Origin: Vibrio tasmaniensis
GTDB taxonomy: Bacteria > Pseudomonadota > Gammaproteobacteria > Enterobacterales > Vibrionaceae
Length of the DNA: 64,000 bases
Assembly (NCBI RefSeq): GCF_024347635.1
Contig: NZ_AP025511.1
Location: 1,054,001-1,118,000, forward strand
Reading direction: 5' to 3'
The notes under the pieces: generated by a model
Database searches by the model: none
What the model saw: the letters and a program-made list of their open reading frames with translations, nothing else
Told to the model about the DNA's origin: nothing
Made by a program: the position numbers and the translations under genes
Shown here: piece after piece, positions 52,802 through 62,200 of the stretch
Numbering within the stretch: the first letter of the stretch is position 1
How the letters are laid out: every line of letters starts with the position of its first letter

Positions 52802-52873
52802 AAGTGGTCTTAATCCTGGCGAGGGAGAAATAACCTCGTCATTCTAAGCTCATCTCCGTCAACACTCCCTCAA

Positions 52874-52923
52874 AAAAGCGCAAAACGCTTTTAACCGATC
52901 CTTCGGGAAGCGTTTTGCTTTTT
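52874..52923 (+). terminator. Terminator after the PACE gene
   Basis: Arms GCAAAACGCTT (52880-52890) and AAGCGTTTTGC (52908-52918) with an inner small hairpin, then five T. Confidence 0.85.
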
Positions 52924-53018
52924 AGTGATGCAACGTTATAGGCTTCCCGAGCGATGATTATCTCTTATCCCGTTGTGTGCTTTTTTTTATTTTTTAGATA
53001 TCTGAAGCATTGTTAACT

Positions 53019-53420
53019 ATGATGTTTATTGCGTTGCTATTGTTAATGATTACTTCAGAAAAATCAGTCAAATTAAGTGCATTTCTGGTGATCAGCAATG
53101 GCATTGGTGGCTTACTTGCGATAGCGGCTTTTTCAATCCTTTCGATTGTTCCTAATATTATCTTCTACTCTTTATTCATAGGCTTGGTCGCTATTGTGAT
53201 TGCTAAGAAGATCTACACGGTTCCCGAAAAAGCACCGATTTTCGCCACTGCATTCAGTACCTTGCTAGTACTTGTCGGTAGCACATTGATGAGCTCCGGC
53301 GATATCGATAGCAACACTTTTGTTCGCATATTCCAATTATTGCTAATTGGCATATATATGATTTTGGCCTCTTTATTCCTAGAAACTCGGAATTGGAAGT
53401 TTCTACAAAATCAGCATTAA
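53019..53420 (+). CDS. Small four-span membrane protein
   Basis: About 133 residues from ATG 53019 (ATG 53022 and TTG 53010 are alternatives). Four hydrophobic segments: MFIALLLLMITS, AFLVISNGIGGLLAIAAFSIL, IIFYSLFIGLVAIVIA and FQLLLIGIYMILASLFL. No family recognised. First of three closely spaced membrane genes, 22 bases before the AI-2E-type gene. Confidence 0.75.
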   Translation: MMFIALLLLMITSEKSVKLSAFLVISNGIGGLLAIAAFSILSIVPNIIFYSLFIGLVAIVIAKKIYTVPEKAPIFATAFSTLLVLVGSTLMSSGDIDSNTFVRIFQLLLIGIYMILASLFLETRNWKFLQNQH

Positions 53421-53442
53421 TTTTGTCTAACAAGGACGTCTC

Positions 53443-54543
53443 ATGAAGTTAACCGACGATTTTTCAAAACAGGCGATAGACGCTGCCATCAAAATTGCAG
53501 CGATTGCTATGCTCGTCTACTGGTGTTTTGCGATTTTACGCCCATTCATTCTATTGGTTATTTGGGGGGCGATCATTGCGACTGCGCTCTATCCAGTCGC
53601 TGTCGCCATTTCAAATAAGACGGGAATGTCGAAAGGTAAAGCCAGTGCATTGCTGAGCTTTATTGGTGTGATTCTTCTGTTTATTCCTTTGGCGGCGATT
53701 TCTTCTGGTATCTACACCAGCGCTTCTGATCTGATGACAGGGCTTCAAGATGGCACATTGTCATTACCTAAACCGAAAGAGTCCTTACAAGATATTCCAT
53801 TCATTGGGGAGAAGGTGTATTCAGCCTTGGTAGCTGCCTCCAATAATATTGAAGGCACGTTCATAAAGTATGCTGACGAACTGAAACAGTTTGCGACGAA
53901 AGCGGCTTCTGTTCTTGGATCGTTAGGTGGTGGCTTTATTCAGTTTATTATTTCTACCATCATTGCTGGCGCATTTATGAGTAACGCCGATAAGTGCCAA
54001 ACAGGGATCACTCACTTAGTGGCTCGACTAACCGATGGCAAAGGTGAAGAGTTGGTACAGTTATCTAAATCAACGGTACGAAGTGTCGTGCAGGGTGTGA
54101 TAGGTGTTGCTGTGATTCAATCCATTATGTCAGCAATTGGTTTAGTGGTTGCAGGCGTTCCTGCGGCTGCGTTTTGGGCATTAGCTGTTCTGCTGATTGC
54201 AATCATCCAACTTCCGCCGATTCTTGCTTTATTGCCTGCCATTATTTATATGTTCAGTGTTGAATCGACGCTAGCGGCGAGCCTGTTCTTAGTGTGGTGT
54301 ATTTTGGTCAGTGGCAGTGACGCTATTTTGAAACCGATGCTATTGAGCCGCGGCTCTCATATCCCAATGTTGGTTATTCTACTGGGTGCACTGGGCGGAA
54401 TGGCGATGTCAGGAATCGTTGGTCTGTTTGTTGGTGCTGTGATACTGAGTTTAAGCTATGAGCTGATGATGGCATGGCTTGGACTTGAAGAGAAAAACCA
54501 AGAAGAAACTGAGAAAAAACCAGCAGAGGCAGAGGAAAAATAG
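53443..54543 (+). CDS. AI-2E/PerM-family membrane transporter
   Basis: 366 residues, about eight spans. The opening IAAIAMLVYWCFAILRPFILLVIWGAIIATALYPV, a periplasmic/cytoplasmic middle with LKQFATKAASVLGSLGG, and the C-terminal GRSHIPMLVILLGALGG-like core (here RGSHIPMLVILLGALGGMA) followed by GIVGLFVGAVILSLSY are family marks. Members include TqsA exporters and Na+/Li+ antiporters; the substrate is not predictable. A Lys/Glu-rich tail ends the protein. The next gene's ATG follows the stop with no gap. Confidence 0.88.
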   Translation: MKLTDDFSKQAIDAAIKIAAIAMLVYWCFAILRPFILLVIWGAIIATALYPVAVAISNKTGMSKGKASALLSFIGVILLFIPLAAISSGIYTSASDLMTGLQDGTLSLPKPKESLQDIPFIGEKVYSALVAASNNIEGTFIKYADELKQFATKAASVLGSLGGGFIQFIISTIIAGAFMSNADKCQTGITHLVARLTDGKGEELVQLSKSTVRSVVQGVIGVAVIQSIMSAIGLVVAGVPAAAFWALAVLLIAIIQLPPILALLPAIIYMFSVESTLAASLFLVWCILVSGSDAILKPMLLSRGSHIPMLVILLGALGGMAMSGIVGLFVGAVILSLSYELMMAWLGLEEKNQEETEKKPAEAEEK

Positions 54544-55200
54544 ATGAAGCCAGTCTCTAAAGACGACAACTTCTACTTCTTATTCTATGCACTGTTGGTG
54601 TTGTTTTTTGGTTGCGCGGTGATGCAGCAGTTTTATCCGCAAGGTCAAAAGACCATTCTGTTTTTGATCATTATTACTTTGGCTGTTTCGATAGTGGGAA
54701 TACATAAAGAGCGAGCCTTGTATCGCTCTTGGTATGGTCTGCTATTGATAACCGCTACGGTGTCGGGAGTATTCTCGTTTTTGGAGGACTATAACCTTTC
54801 GATAGTGACGTTAACGGCATTGGCGGTGTTTCTGTTCTCACACATTTATTCCGCTCTCAAACAGGTGATGAAAGCAAAGACGGTGACACCCAACCACATT
54901 GTCGGTTCTATCTGTATTTACTTGTTGCTGGGATTCGCTTGGTCGACTATCTACTTATTGATTTTAGAAATTTTCCCTAATGCATTTAACGGGTTAGAAG
55001 AGCAAATCTGGCTAACCAACTTGTTCAATGCGATGTACTTTAGCTTTATCACCTTGACCACGGTTGGCTATGGCGACATATCACCGGCTTTGCCTATTGC
55101 TCAATTCTTTGTGTTCATGGAGTCCATTATCGGCAGTTTCTATTTAGCCATCATGGTCGCGAGCTTGGTGAGCATTCGACTTGCACAGTCTCAATCTTAA
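54544..55200 (+). CDS. Potassium channel family protein
   Basis: 218 residues with about six hydrophobic spans, the last pair framing the pore: TLTTVGYGDISPALP carries the K+ selectivity filter TVGYGD near residues 178-183. No voltage-sensor Arg ladder and no RCK domain were seen. Directly adjacent to the AI-2E-type gene, so cotranscribed; the trio may serve ion balance. Confidence 0.9.
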   Translation: MKPVSKDDNFYFLFYALLVLFFGCAVMQQFYPQGQKTILFLIIITLAVSIVGIHKERALYRSWYGLLLITATVSGVFSFLEDYNLSIVTLTALAVFLFSHIYSALKQVMKAKTVTPNHIVGSICIYLLLGFAWSTIYLLILEIFPNAFNGLEEQIWLTNLFNAMYFSFITLTTVGYGDISPALPIAQFFVFMESIIGSFYLAIMVASLVSIRLAQSQS

Positions 55201-55453
55201 GTGCAATCTTTTTCATTTAAGTACCTGTATAAGTTAGAAGTCTGTTTTGTTGGAACAGGTGTAGTATGGATTTTAATCGATGATCAGTTTTACCATTTAA
55301 CGCCATATGGATTAATAACTAGCCAAAAGATAACGTGTTGAGAGAAATTAAGTACGTAGCTAGATGTAACCTATCAAGTTACCGAAAAAACGAGGTTATA
55401 TAGTGGTATGATCGCGAGCTCAGCACCATAAGTGATAAAGAATAGGAAACAGA

Positions 55454-56047
55454 ATGACTCACCTTACCGACCAGCAAGAAGCTGCAATGGCGACGTTTAA
55501 GGAAAACTTACACCTTCCAAATGGTGGTTTTCACAAACTGATTATCGAGCTAAGTAAGGAATTTCAGCTGCCTTTTCAAAAGGTGCGTGGCGTTTTAAAG
55601 AAAGCTCAAAAAGATGTTGAGCGTCAAATTCGTGAAGATATTGAGAGTGTTGATGGTGGGGTTCTTAGCCAAGCGAATTGGTTGAGCATCATTAAGTCAA
55701 AGCTTATCGAACTGGCGGAAGATAACCAAACGGTGATGGATAAGCTGCAACTCAATCTGAAATATCAAAAAGTGTTGTCGGCAACCAATGGTTCAATCGC
55801 AAGTGAAGACGAGCGTGACGAATTGATTGAAGAGTTGATTCAAGCTTATGAGAAAGAGGTGTTCAAACCTTTACTGGCGATGCTGCATACAACAAAGCTG
55901 TATTGGAAGTTAATGCTGGTGGATGAGACATGTAAGATGAATGAGGAAAATCGTGAGAAGTTCAGTGATTACCCTCAACACATGCAAGCTGCAGAACACT
56001 TATATACTTTGGATCAGAAGTTAAGGTCGATGCCGTTAACTTATTAG
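55454..56047 (+). CDS. Hypothetical helical cytoplasmic protein
   Basis: 197 residues, no signal or membrane segment. Strongly charged and helical: FHKLIIELSKEFQLPFQKVRGVLKKAQKDVERQIREDI and later ERDELIEELIQAYEKEVFKPLLAMLH. AGGAAACAG precedes the ATG. Not assigned to a family. It stands alone between the channel operon and the AT-rich region. Confidence 0.75.
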   Translation: MTHLTDQQEAAMATFKENLHLPNGGFHKLIIELSKEFQLPFQKVRGVLKKAQKDVERQIREDIESVDGGVLSQANWLSIIKSKLIELAEDNQTVMDKLQLNLKYQKVLSATNGSIASEDERDELIEELIQAYEKEVFKPLLAMLHTTKLYWKLMLVDETCKMNEENREKFSDYPQHMQAAEHLYTLDQKLRSMPLTY

Positions 56048-56286
56048 TCCATGAATGCACTGATAATGACGCATTGGTGATTCAGAGTTCGATATAAGTT
56101 GGTTTTAATAGAAGTACGATAACCTAGCTAGCGTTAGCCGCGTGTGAAATGCAAAAAGGCTAGGTTTCTGATCTGTTTTACTTCTACTCTATTTTGTTCT
56201 GCTAGAGCGAATTGAGGGTGACATCTTTGACTTTTTTTATATCTGTCGAACTAGACGGTGTTTCTTTCTGTAGCCGATGGGAAATG

Positions 56287-56496
56287 CTATAGGAGTGTGA
56301 AATGTCCTAGGGTGTTTCCGTTGCCTGAAACGATAGTTCCGATGCTTTCTCGTTCATTAAATTCAAAGTCGATGAGATAACTATGATGTTGTAGCTTGGG
56401 CAATATGTGGCGGTGGAGTATATCGCTATTGAGCTGTCGAATCTCGGTGACCCATGAAATCTCTTCTTTGTGTAAGTCTATTTTAATCTTGAGCAT
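56287..56496 (-). CDS. Small hypothetical protein
   Basis: 69 residues, MLKIKIDLHKEEISWVTEIR at the start and an acidic/hydrophobic rest (YLIDFEFNERESIGTIV). The ATG has AAAAGG seven bases upstream, which supports expression. No family recognised. Confidence 0.6.
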   Translation of the reverse strand: MLKIKIDLHKEEISWVTEIRQLNSDILHRHILPKLQHHSYLIDFEFNERESIGTIVSGNGNTLGHFTLL

Positions 56497-57073
56497 TTAT
56501 TACCTTTTAGTTTATTGACTGTTTTTTCGCGTGATAGTTGGTACCAATGGGTTTGTCTTGTTGTTCTGCGTGACATAACTGTGCCTTGTGTTTATTACAT
56601 TTATATTTAATAAGTCGATCTATTTTGAATTCGCTAAAAAGAAAGCAAATGACGAATAGAACGGTAGTGGGATCTGATTTAAAAGCTATTGAATGACTAT
56701 CTAGGTGAAAGCTGACGCAGAGATGGTGTAACGAGGGAATCGAGAACTGTCTATGTGGAACTTGGACTTACTTTAGCATTAACAGCTCTATAGATTAGAG
56801 CTAAGTGGCGAACTATACGCCTAGTTTTTAAATTTACAACCCTATTTTCAATTAAATTCAAAAATATGTTTGATTGATTTGCCATCGCTTACTGAAGGTT
56901 AAATGAGCGAAGGTCAGGGGATTCACTATGATGCCTGACTGATGTTTGACTTTGCTCCGCTTCGTATCCTTTGTCATTAGGGCTTTTAATTGATCAGCTA
57001 ATTTAGTGATCGTTAAGCCTCTGTTATATAGGGTCTTTACATTGTAAATTGTGATTCTTCACTCTGGGGTTGA

Positions 57074-57137
57074 GCGTTGTAATTTTGGGGTTTGGCGTTG
57101 TGATTACAGGGTTTTCGCGTTGTAATTGCAGGGTTTC
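57074..57137. repeat. Three imperfect 21-22 base tandem units
   Basis: Units begin GCGTTGTAATT, GCGTTGTGATT and GCGTTGTAATT at 57074, 57095 and 57117 and each continues to a GGGTTT-like end. Confidence 0.7.
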
Positions 57138-57307
57138 GGACACTTTTCCCCATCAGTTTTTTCTTCAGATTGATGATCATTTCCCTCTTCGCGTTTTTTG
57201 CTATTTCTGTTTCCTAATATCTCTCCTGACTACGAAAAATATGAATACTCACTTTTACATTTCTGAATAATAAAGTTGTTGTGTCGCTAATTTAACGCAA
57301 ATATAAT

Positions 57308-57322
57308 TGATAATAGTTCTCA
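57308..57322 (+). promoter_or_regulatory. Fur box upstream of the iron ABC transporter
   Basis: TGATAATAGTTCTCA matches TGATAAT-N-ATTATCA at 12 of 14 defined positions. It is about 145 bases before the binding-protein start. Confidence 0.65.
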
Positions 57323-57466
57323 CTTGCGTTACAAGTTTGTTGTCAAAGCAATGACAGACTTTAAATTATCGTTATTTAGCCGTTGTGTACGCCCCATGCT
57401 CATCTATGAGTAATGTGACTTTTATTGTCATGAGTGGTGGTTTGTATCCATGGCAAAGGAAGACAC

Positions 57467-58399
57467 ATGAAGAAAACAATCAATTCAGTTCGCCAGTTAT
57501 TGGGTGGGCTTGCTATCGCTCTTGCATCATCATTGATAATGACCGCTCAAGCGGAAACAATCACTATTGAACACGTAAAGGGCACGGCGCAGTTTACCGA
57601 AGTACCACAGCGCGTTGTGGTACTTGGCTTTGGTAGCTTGGATGTGCTTGATCAGATTGGTATACAGCCAGTTGGCGCGCCTCACAGCCTAATGCCTGAC
57701 TACCTAGCTTCGTACAAAGATACGACGGCAAATACGGGCTCATTGAGTGAACCTGATTTTGAAGCTATCTACATGCTGAAGCCTGACATCATCATTGCCG
57801 AAAACCGTATGCTTAAGGTTTACGATCAACTAGCAAAAATAGCTCCGACCATCATGTTCTCTATTGAAGGTGACAAATACTGGGCTGATGCTCAGCAAAA
57901 CTGGCGCGCGCTAGGCAAGCTCTTTGGTAAGCAAGCTAAAGTAGAAGCGCTCATTAAAGAGACTCAAGCTTCTATCACGGCGGTTAACGACAAAGTCGCG
58001 TCTGACGAAACGTCAGCAATGATGCTAATGAACAACGGCAACAACATTGCGATGTTCAATAAGGGCAGTCGCTTCTCAATCATCTTTGATGACTTTGGCT
58101 TTGTGGAGTCAAAGAGTGCGACAGTGGCTCCAATCAAAGGGACACACGGTAACTTAATCTCGTTTGAATACATTGCTGACGCAAAACCTGAAGTGCTTTA
58201 CGTGCTTGACCGCGAAAAAGCGATCGGTAGGTCAGAAGGGCGCGCACAACAGCTGTTTGACAACCCACTGGTTGCGGCAACACCAGCAGCGCAGCAAGGC
58301 AACATCGTTTACCTTGATTCAAGTGCTTGGTATCTGGTAGGTGGCGGCGTAACAGCGATTCACAGAATGTTGGGTGATATTGAACGTACGATTCAATAG
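57467..58399 (+). CDS. Siderophore-iron ABC transporter binding protein (VctP/FatB/CeuE-like)
   Basis: About 310 residues from ATG 57467, which has AAAGGA at good distance (an upstream in-frame ATG does not). Signal peptide ends near TAQA (residue 25). The mature start VKGTAQFTEVPQRVVVLGFGSLDVLDQIGIQPVGAPHS and YMLKPDIIIAENRMLKVYDQLAKIAPTI match catechol-siderophore binding proteins of the vct/fat/ceu type. A Fur box is upstream and the permease and ATPase genes follow. Confidence 0.88.
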   Translation: MKKTINSVRQLLGGLAIALASSLIMTAQAETITIEHVKGTAQFTEVPQRVVVLGFGSLDVLDQIGIQPVGAPHSLMPDYLASYKDTTANTGSLSEPDFEAIYMLKPDIIIAENRMLKVYDQLAKIAPTIMFSIEGDKYWADAQQNWRALGKLFGKQAKVEALIKETQASITAVNDKVASDETSAMMLMNNGNNIAMFNKGSRFSIIFDDFGFVESKSATVAPIKGTHGNLISFEYIADAKPEVLYVLDREKAIGRSEGRAQQLFDNPLVAATPAAQQGNIVYLDSSAWYLVGGGVTAIHRMLGDIERTIQ

Positions 58400-58420
58400 T
58401 TACTAATCATCAGATTCTCG

Positions 58421-58452
58421 GGCTTATAAGAGTGTTCTTATAAGCCTTTTTT
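58421..58452 (+). terminator. Strong terminator-like hairpin inside the iron transporter operon
   Basis: GGCTTATAAG / CTTATAAGCC perfect stem, loop AGTGTT, then six T. It sits between the binding-protein stop and the first permease and probably reduces read-through. Confidence 0.85.
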
Positions 58453-58498
58453 CACTTTTTTATACGGTCTCCCCGATCCTACCTTTAGTATTACTTCT

Positions 58499-59452
58499 AT
58501 GTTGAAACCCATTGCAGCTGCTGTATTTCTTGTTGTGTTATGCGTTGCGTCATTAATGATTGGAGTCGCTGAGATCAGTTTTAGCGATTTTTTCAATGGC
58601 AACCAACACGCCAACTCTATTTATGTTGTTAGTCGGATCCCTCGACTGTTCGCGATTGTGCTTGCCGGTGCTGGCTTGAGTGTTGCTGGCTTGATAATGC
58701 AACAGATTGTTCAGAATAAGTTTGCTGCGCCTTCGACGATGGGCACGATTGATTGCGCCATGCTTGGGTATATAGTCGGTATTCTGGTGCTGGGCAATGC
58801 AGCGCAATGGAGCTATTTAGGTTTCATTTTCGCGTTTGCGGTTTTCGGCACCATGCTATTGGTCCGCTTTCTACAACACTTGAAGTTCAAGAATGCGGTG
58901 TTGGTACCTTTGATTGGCATCATGTATGGCAACGTTATTTCCTCTCTAACAACCTTTGTCGCTTACAAATACGATTTAGTACAAACCATGTCGGCTTGGA
59001 CGATGGCGAACTTTGCGAGTGTATTGCAAGGCAGCTATGAAATCCTTTACCTCGCGGTTCCTGCATGTGTGTTGGCTTATTACTTTGCGAGTCAGTTCAG
59101 TGCGGCAAGTATTGGTGAAAGCTTCGCAAAAAACATTGGCCTCAATTATCAGAAGATCGTCTTCATTGGTGTTGCATTGGTTGCTATCTGCGCCTCTTCT
59201 GTGGTGATGATCGTTGGTGTTATCCCATTTCTTGGCCTTATCGTGCCGAATATCGTGTCGTTGATGATGGGCGATAACATGAAGAAAATTCTGCCTTGGA
59301 CAGCCTACTGGGGCGTGATCTTGGTATTGGCCTGCGATTTGTTAGCTCGAATCGTTATCTTCCCTTACGAGATTCCAATCTCAATGGTAATCAGTGTCTT
59401 TGGCGGCTTGATTTTTATCTACCTGATCATGAGAGACAAGTCGAATGCGTGA
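58499..59452 (+). CDS. Iron-siderophore ABC permease (VctD/FatD/CeuB-like)
   Basis: 317 residues, FecCD family. Starts LKPIAAAVFLVVLCVASLMIGVAEISFSDF, has RIPRLFAIVLAGAGLSVAGLIMQQIVQNKFAAPSTMG, and GVIPFLGLIVPNIVSLMMGDN for ATPase coupling. The stop overlaps the next permease start by eight bases. Confidence 0.9.
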   Translation: MLKPIAAAVFLVVLCVASLMIGVAEISFSDFFNGNQHANSIYVVSRIPRLFAIVLAGAGLSVAGLIMQQIVQNKFAAPSTMGTIDCAMLGYIVGILVLGNAAQWSYLGFIFAFAVFGTMLLVRFLQHLKFKNAVLVPLIGIMYGNVISSLTTFVAYKYDLVQTMSAWTMANFASVLQGSYEILYLAVPACVLAYYFASQFSAASIGESFAKNIGLNYQKIVFIGVALVAICASSVVMIVGVIPFLGLIVPNIVSLMMGDNMKKILPWTAYWGVILVLACDLLARIVIFPYEIPISMVISVFGGLIFIYLIMRDKSNA

Positions 59453-60395
59453 TTCAGTAAAAATTGCGATTCTGGCTATCGCGTCTTTGGGTATGGCGGC
59501 AGTATTTGTGGGGCAGGGACTTACGTCGGATAACTACGAGTTCTTCTTGTCTTTGCGACTACCCAAACTTCTGTCGATTGTGTTGGCGGCGGTGGCGATT
59601 TCTGCATCGTCATTGGTTTTCCAAACCATCACTAATAATCGAATTCTAACCCCATCCATCTTGGGCTTTGACAGTTTGTATATGCTAGTTCAAACGGTGC
59701 TTCTGTTTGTGTTTGGCAGTACCAGTTTCTGGGTGATTGATTCAATCGCAAACTTTTCATTGTCTGTGACTGTGATGATCTTGTTCTCGTTTGCGTTGTT
59801 CCATTTTTACTTCAAGAGTAAGCGAAACAACGTATTTACACTGTTGTTGATTGGTATTGTGTGCGGCAGCGTATTCTCTAGCTTAGCTAACTTCTTGGCA
59901 ATGTTGATTGACCCGAACGAGTTTGCCGTGCTGCAAAATGTGATGTTCGCGAGCTTCAATAACGTGAAAGGTGAACTGGTTTACCTCAGCCTTATTCCAC
60001 TGGGTTTGAGCTTGCTTGGCCTGTGGTTGTTGGCTCCCAAGCTTGATGTGCTTTGGCTTGGTGTTGATAACGCGACAAGCTTGGGCGTGAACACCAAGCG
60101 ATTGACTCAGATTACCTTGGTGATTGTGTCTGTTATGGTCGCAGTATCGACTGCTTTGGTTGGCCCTGTGCTGTTCTTTGGCTTAATCACCGTGAGCTTA
60201 GCTCGTCAGATATTCAAATCTTATCAACACCGTGTGCTTATTCTCGCGAGCAGCTTGTTAGCGATCGTGCTATTGGTTTCAGGCCAATGGTTTATCGAAA
60301 AAGTGATGGCTTTTGAAACCACAGTGAGCGTGATCATTAACTTGGTCGGCGGTTTGTATTTTATGTTCTTGTTGTTACGCACCAGAATTCAGTAA
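59445..60395 (+). CDS. Iron-siderophore ABC permease (VctG/FatC/CeuC-like)
   Basis: 316 residues, FecCD family. RLPKLLSIVLAAVAISASSLVFQTITNNRILTPSILGFDS is the typical first-third signature, and VGPVLFFGLITVSLARQIFKSYQHR the coupling region. Forms a heterodimer with the preceding permease. Confidence 0.9.
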   Translation: MRDSVKIAILAIASLGMAAVFVGQGLTSDNYEFFLSLRLPKLLSIVLAAVAISASSLVFQTITNNRILTPSILGFDSLYMLVQTVLLFVFGSTSFWVIDSIANFSLSVTVMILFSFALFHFYFKSKRNNVFTLLLIGIVCGSVFSSLANFLAMLIDPNEFAVLQNVMFASFNNVKGELVYLSLIPLGLSLLGLWLLAPKLDVLWLGVDNATSLGVNTKRLTQITLVIVSVMVAVSTALVGPVLFFGLITVSLARQIFKSYQHRVLILASSLLAIVLLVSGQWFIEKVMAFETTVSVIINLVGGLYFMFLLLRTRIQ

Positions 60396-60407
60396 AGGTA
60401 GTAAGTA

Positions 60408-61172
60408 GTGATTAAATTAACAGGTTTAAGTAAGAAGTATGGCAAGTCACTCGTGGTTGATGATGCCAGTGCTATGTTCCCTAAAGGAGAAGTGACTTCT
60501 ATCATTGGCCCAAATGGTGCGGGTAAAAGTACGCTGCTTTCTATGGCGAGTCGCTTAACAGAGAGTGACGCGGGTGAAGTGGTCATTGGCGATAAATTAT
60601 TGGCTGAATGGGATACCAAAGAGTTGGCGAAACACCTTGCCGTGTTAAGACAATCAAACAACATCAATATGCGATTTACGATTCGTGAGTTGGTCTGTTT
60701 TGGGCGTTTCCCACACTCTCAAGGCCGCTTGAAAGACGAAGATCATAAGATCGTCGATACAGCGCTAGAGCACCTTGGCATTACCGATATTCAAAACAAA
60801 TACCTAGATGAGCTGAGTGGCGGTCAGCGTCAAATGGCGTTTATCGCGATGGTTGTGGCGCAAGATACAGATTATGTGTTCTTAGATGAGCCTCTTAATA
60901 ACCTGGATATTAAACACTCGGTTGAAATCATGCAGACGCTTCGTCGCTTAGCACATGAGTTTAATAAAGCGGTGGTTATTGTGATTCACGACATCAACTT
61001 TGCTTCTTGTTACTCAGATAATATTGTCGCGATGAAAAAAGGCCAAGTGGTCAAGTCGGGCAAGGTTTCGGAAGTGGTTGAAGAGTCCGTGATGGAGTCT
61101 ATCTACGAGATCCCATTTGAGATTCGCGAGTTCGATGGCGTTCGAATCTGTATGTACTACTCTGGTCGCTAA
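60408..61172 (+). CDS. Iron-siderophore ABC ATPase (VctC/CeuD-like)
   Basis: 254 residues from GTG 60408 (AAAGGTAG upstream). Walker A GPNGAGKST, signature LSGGQRQMAFIAMV, Walker B DYVFLDEPLNNLD, switch VVIVIHDINFASCYSD. Energises the two permeases. A strong terminator follows. Confidence 0.92.
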   Translation: MIKLTGLSKKYGKSLVVDDASAMFPKGEVTSIIGPNGAGKSTLLSMASRLTESDAGEVVIGDKLLAEWDTKELAKHLAVLRQSNNINMRFTIRELVCFGRFPHSQGRLKDEDHKIVDTALEHLGITDIQNKYLDELSGGQRQMAFIAMVVAQDTDYVFLDEPLNNLDIKHSVEIMQTLRRLAHEFNKAVVIVIHDINFASCYSDNIVAMKKGQVVKSGKVSEVVEESVMESIYEIPFEIREFDGVRICMYYSGR

Positions 61173-61216
61173 TTTACGGCATCGCTGTGCTATTTGAATC
61201 TCTAGTGACTGAACTG

Positions 61217-61252
61217 AAAAGAGCTCCTACGATATGAGGAGCTCTTTTTTTT
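61217..61252 (+). terminator. Terminator of the iron transporter operon
   Basis: AAAAGAGCTCCT / AGGAGCTCTTTT stem, loop ACGATATG and a run of T. Confidence 0.9.
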
Positions 61253-61372
61253 CAGTTATTGGCACTTTCGAACATTTGCTCAGTTCTAACAAACTCGAAG
61301 AGTTCATCAATGTACGTAGAACCAATCGAATCAGATATACACATTACCGATTATCAATGACCAACGCTGCTG

Positions 61373-62191
61373 TTAATCAGTGATTAATTCATATTCAAGT
61401 TTGGTAAGAATTGCAGGGGCGAGTGATTCTAAATCGACTGTCGTATACCCATAAAAGTTTGGCCTGATTTCACTACGTAGTTTAGTTAGAGAATCTTTTG
61501 TATTCTCTTCCATCATCAATTTGTCATTAAAATCAGCGAGTAACTTGAGTTGTTGCGCAGAGAGAGGGGATAGGTATTCGCTGTAACCACCGACAGAGCT
61601 GTATAACAGTTCATAGCGACCACCTTCTGCTTCTTCAATGTAATAATTCCCTGAACGCGCAATATTGGATATGGCAGCATGTTCTGTTGTCGAGTTAACG
61701 AAGTTGGTTTCCAAATAAGTGGCGCTGCCTGCGTGGTAGTTCACATCAGCGATAAACCCCGGTTTAGGGAAAATGAGAAAAGCATCTATTGTGTCGTTGG
61801 ATGTTATTGCAGAAAGAATAAACTTACTGTCTTTGTAGTATTTTATCTGTACCTCACCATTCGACATCTTGGTATAAACCGGAGAGCCAAATGTCTCTTC
61901 TAAAATGCCACTGGAAGCACGAATATAGACTTTAGAAAGGCGCTCGTTAGATGGAGCATCTGAAAAGTTAGAAATTAAGAGGTCCCAACCTTTGCTTCCC
62001 ATATCAATAGCATCGTTGAACTGACCACCTGCGATGATCAGCGCAATGATGGCAAGGATAGAGTTTGGTGTCTTCTCTCTCATTATTTCAAGAAAATCTT
62101 TTTGATCTTCATTGGGAGCTTGTTGAGTTAAAGATATGCCTTCTTCTGGTGCTGTTTTATCAACAGATGAAGGTAGAGCTTGTTCTGACAT
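61373..62191 (-). CDS. Anchored envelope protein of unknown function
   Basis: 272 residues. A polar lead of about 40 residues precedes one hydrophobic segment (SILAIIALIIAGGQF, about 44-58); the rest is beta-rich and soluble-like (SKVYIRASSGILEETFGSPVY, GEVQIKYYKDSKFILSAIT, GRYELLYSSVGGYSEYLSPLS). With the short first part inside, the bulk would be periplasmic. No family named with confidence. It lies ten bases after the LPP20-like gene and belongs to the same operon. Confidence 0.72.
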   Translation of the reverse strand: MSEQALPSSVDKTAPEEGISLTQQAPNEDQKDFLEIMREKTPNSILAIIALIIAGGQFNDAIDMGSKGWDLLISNFSDAPSNERLSKVYIRASSGILEETFGSPVYTKMSNGEVQIKYYKDSKFILSAITSNDTIDAFLIFPKPGFIADVNYHAGSATYLETNFVNSTTEHAAISNIARSGNYYIEEAEGGRYELLYSSVGGYSEYLSPLSAQQLKLLADFNDKLMMEENTKDSLTKLRSEIRPNFYGYTTVDLESLAPAILTKLEYELITD

Positions 62192-62200
62192 GATAAAACC

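Larger units (their letters stand above)
56497..57466. other. Long gene-free region upstream of the second iron transporter
   Basis: About 970 AT-rich bases without a convincing gene. Contains a degenerate triple repeat at 57074-57137 and a Fur box at 57308. A 66-codon frame over the repeat is low-complexity and not called. Confidence 0.5.

Noticed and set aside
57070..57270. 66-codon frame over the degenerate repeat
   Set aside because: Follows repeat DNA, lacks a ribosome site and protein-like composition.
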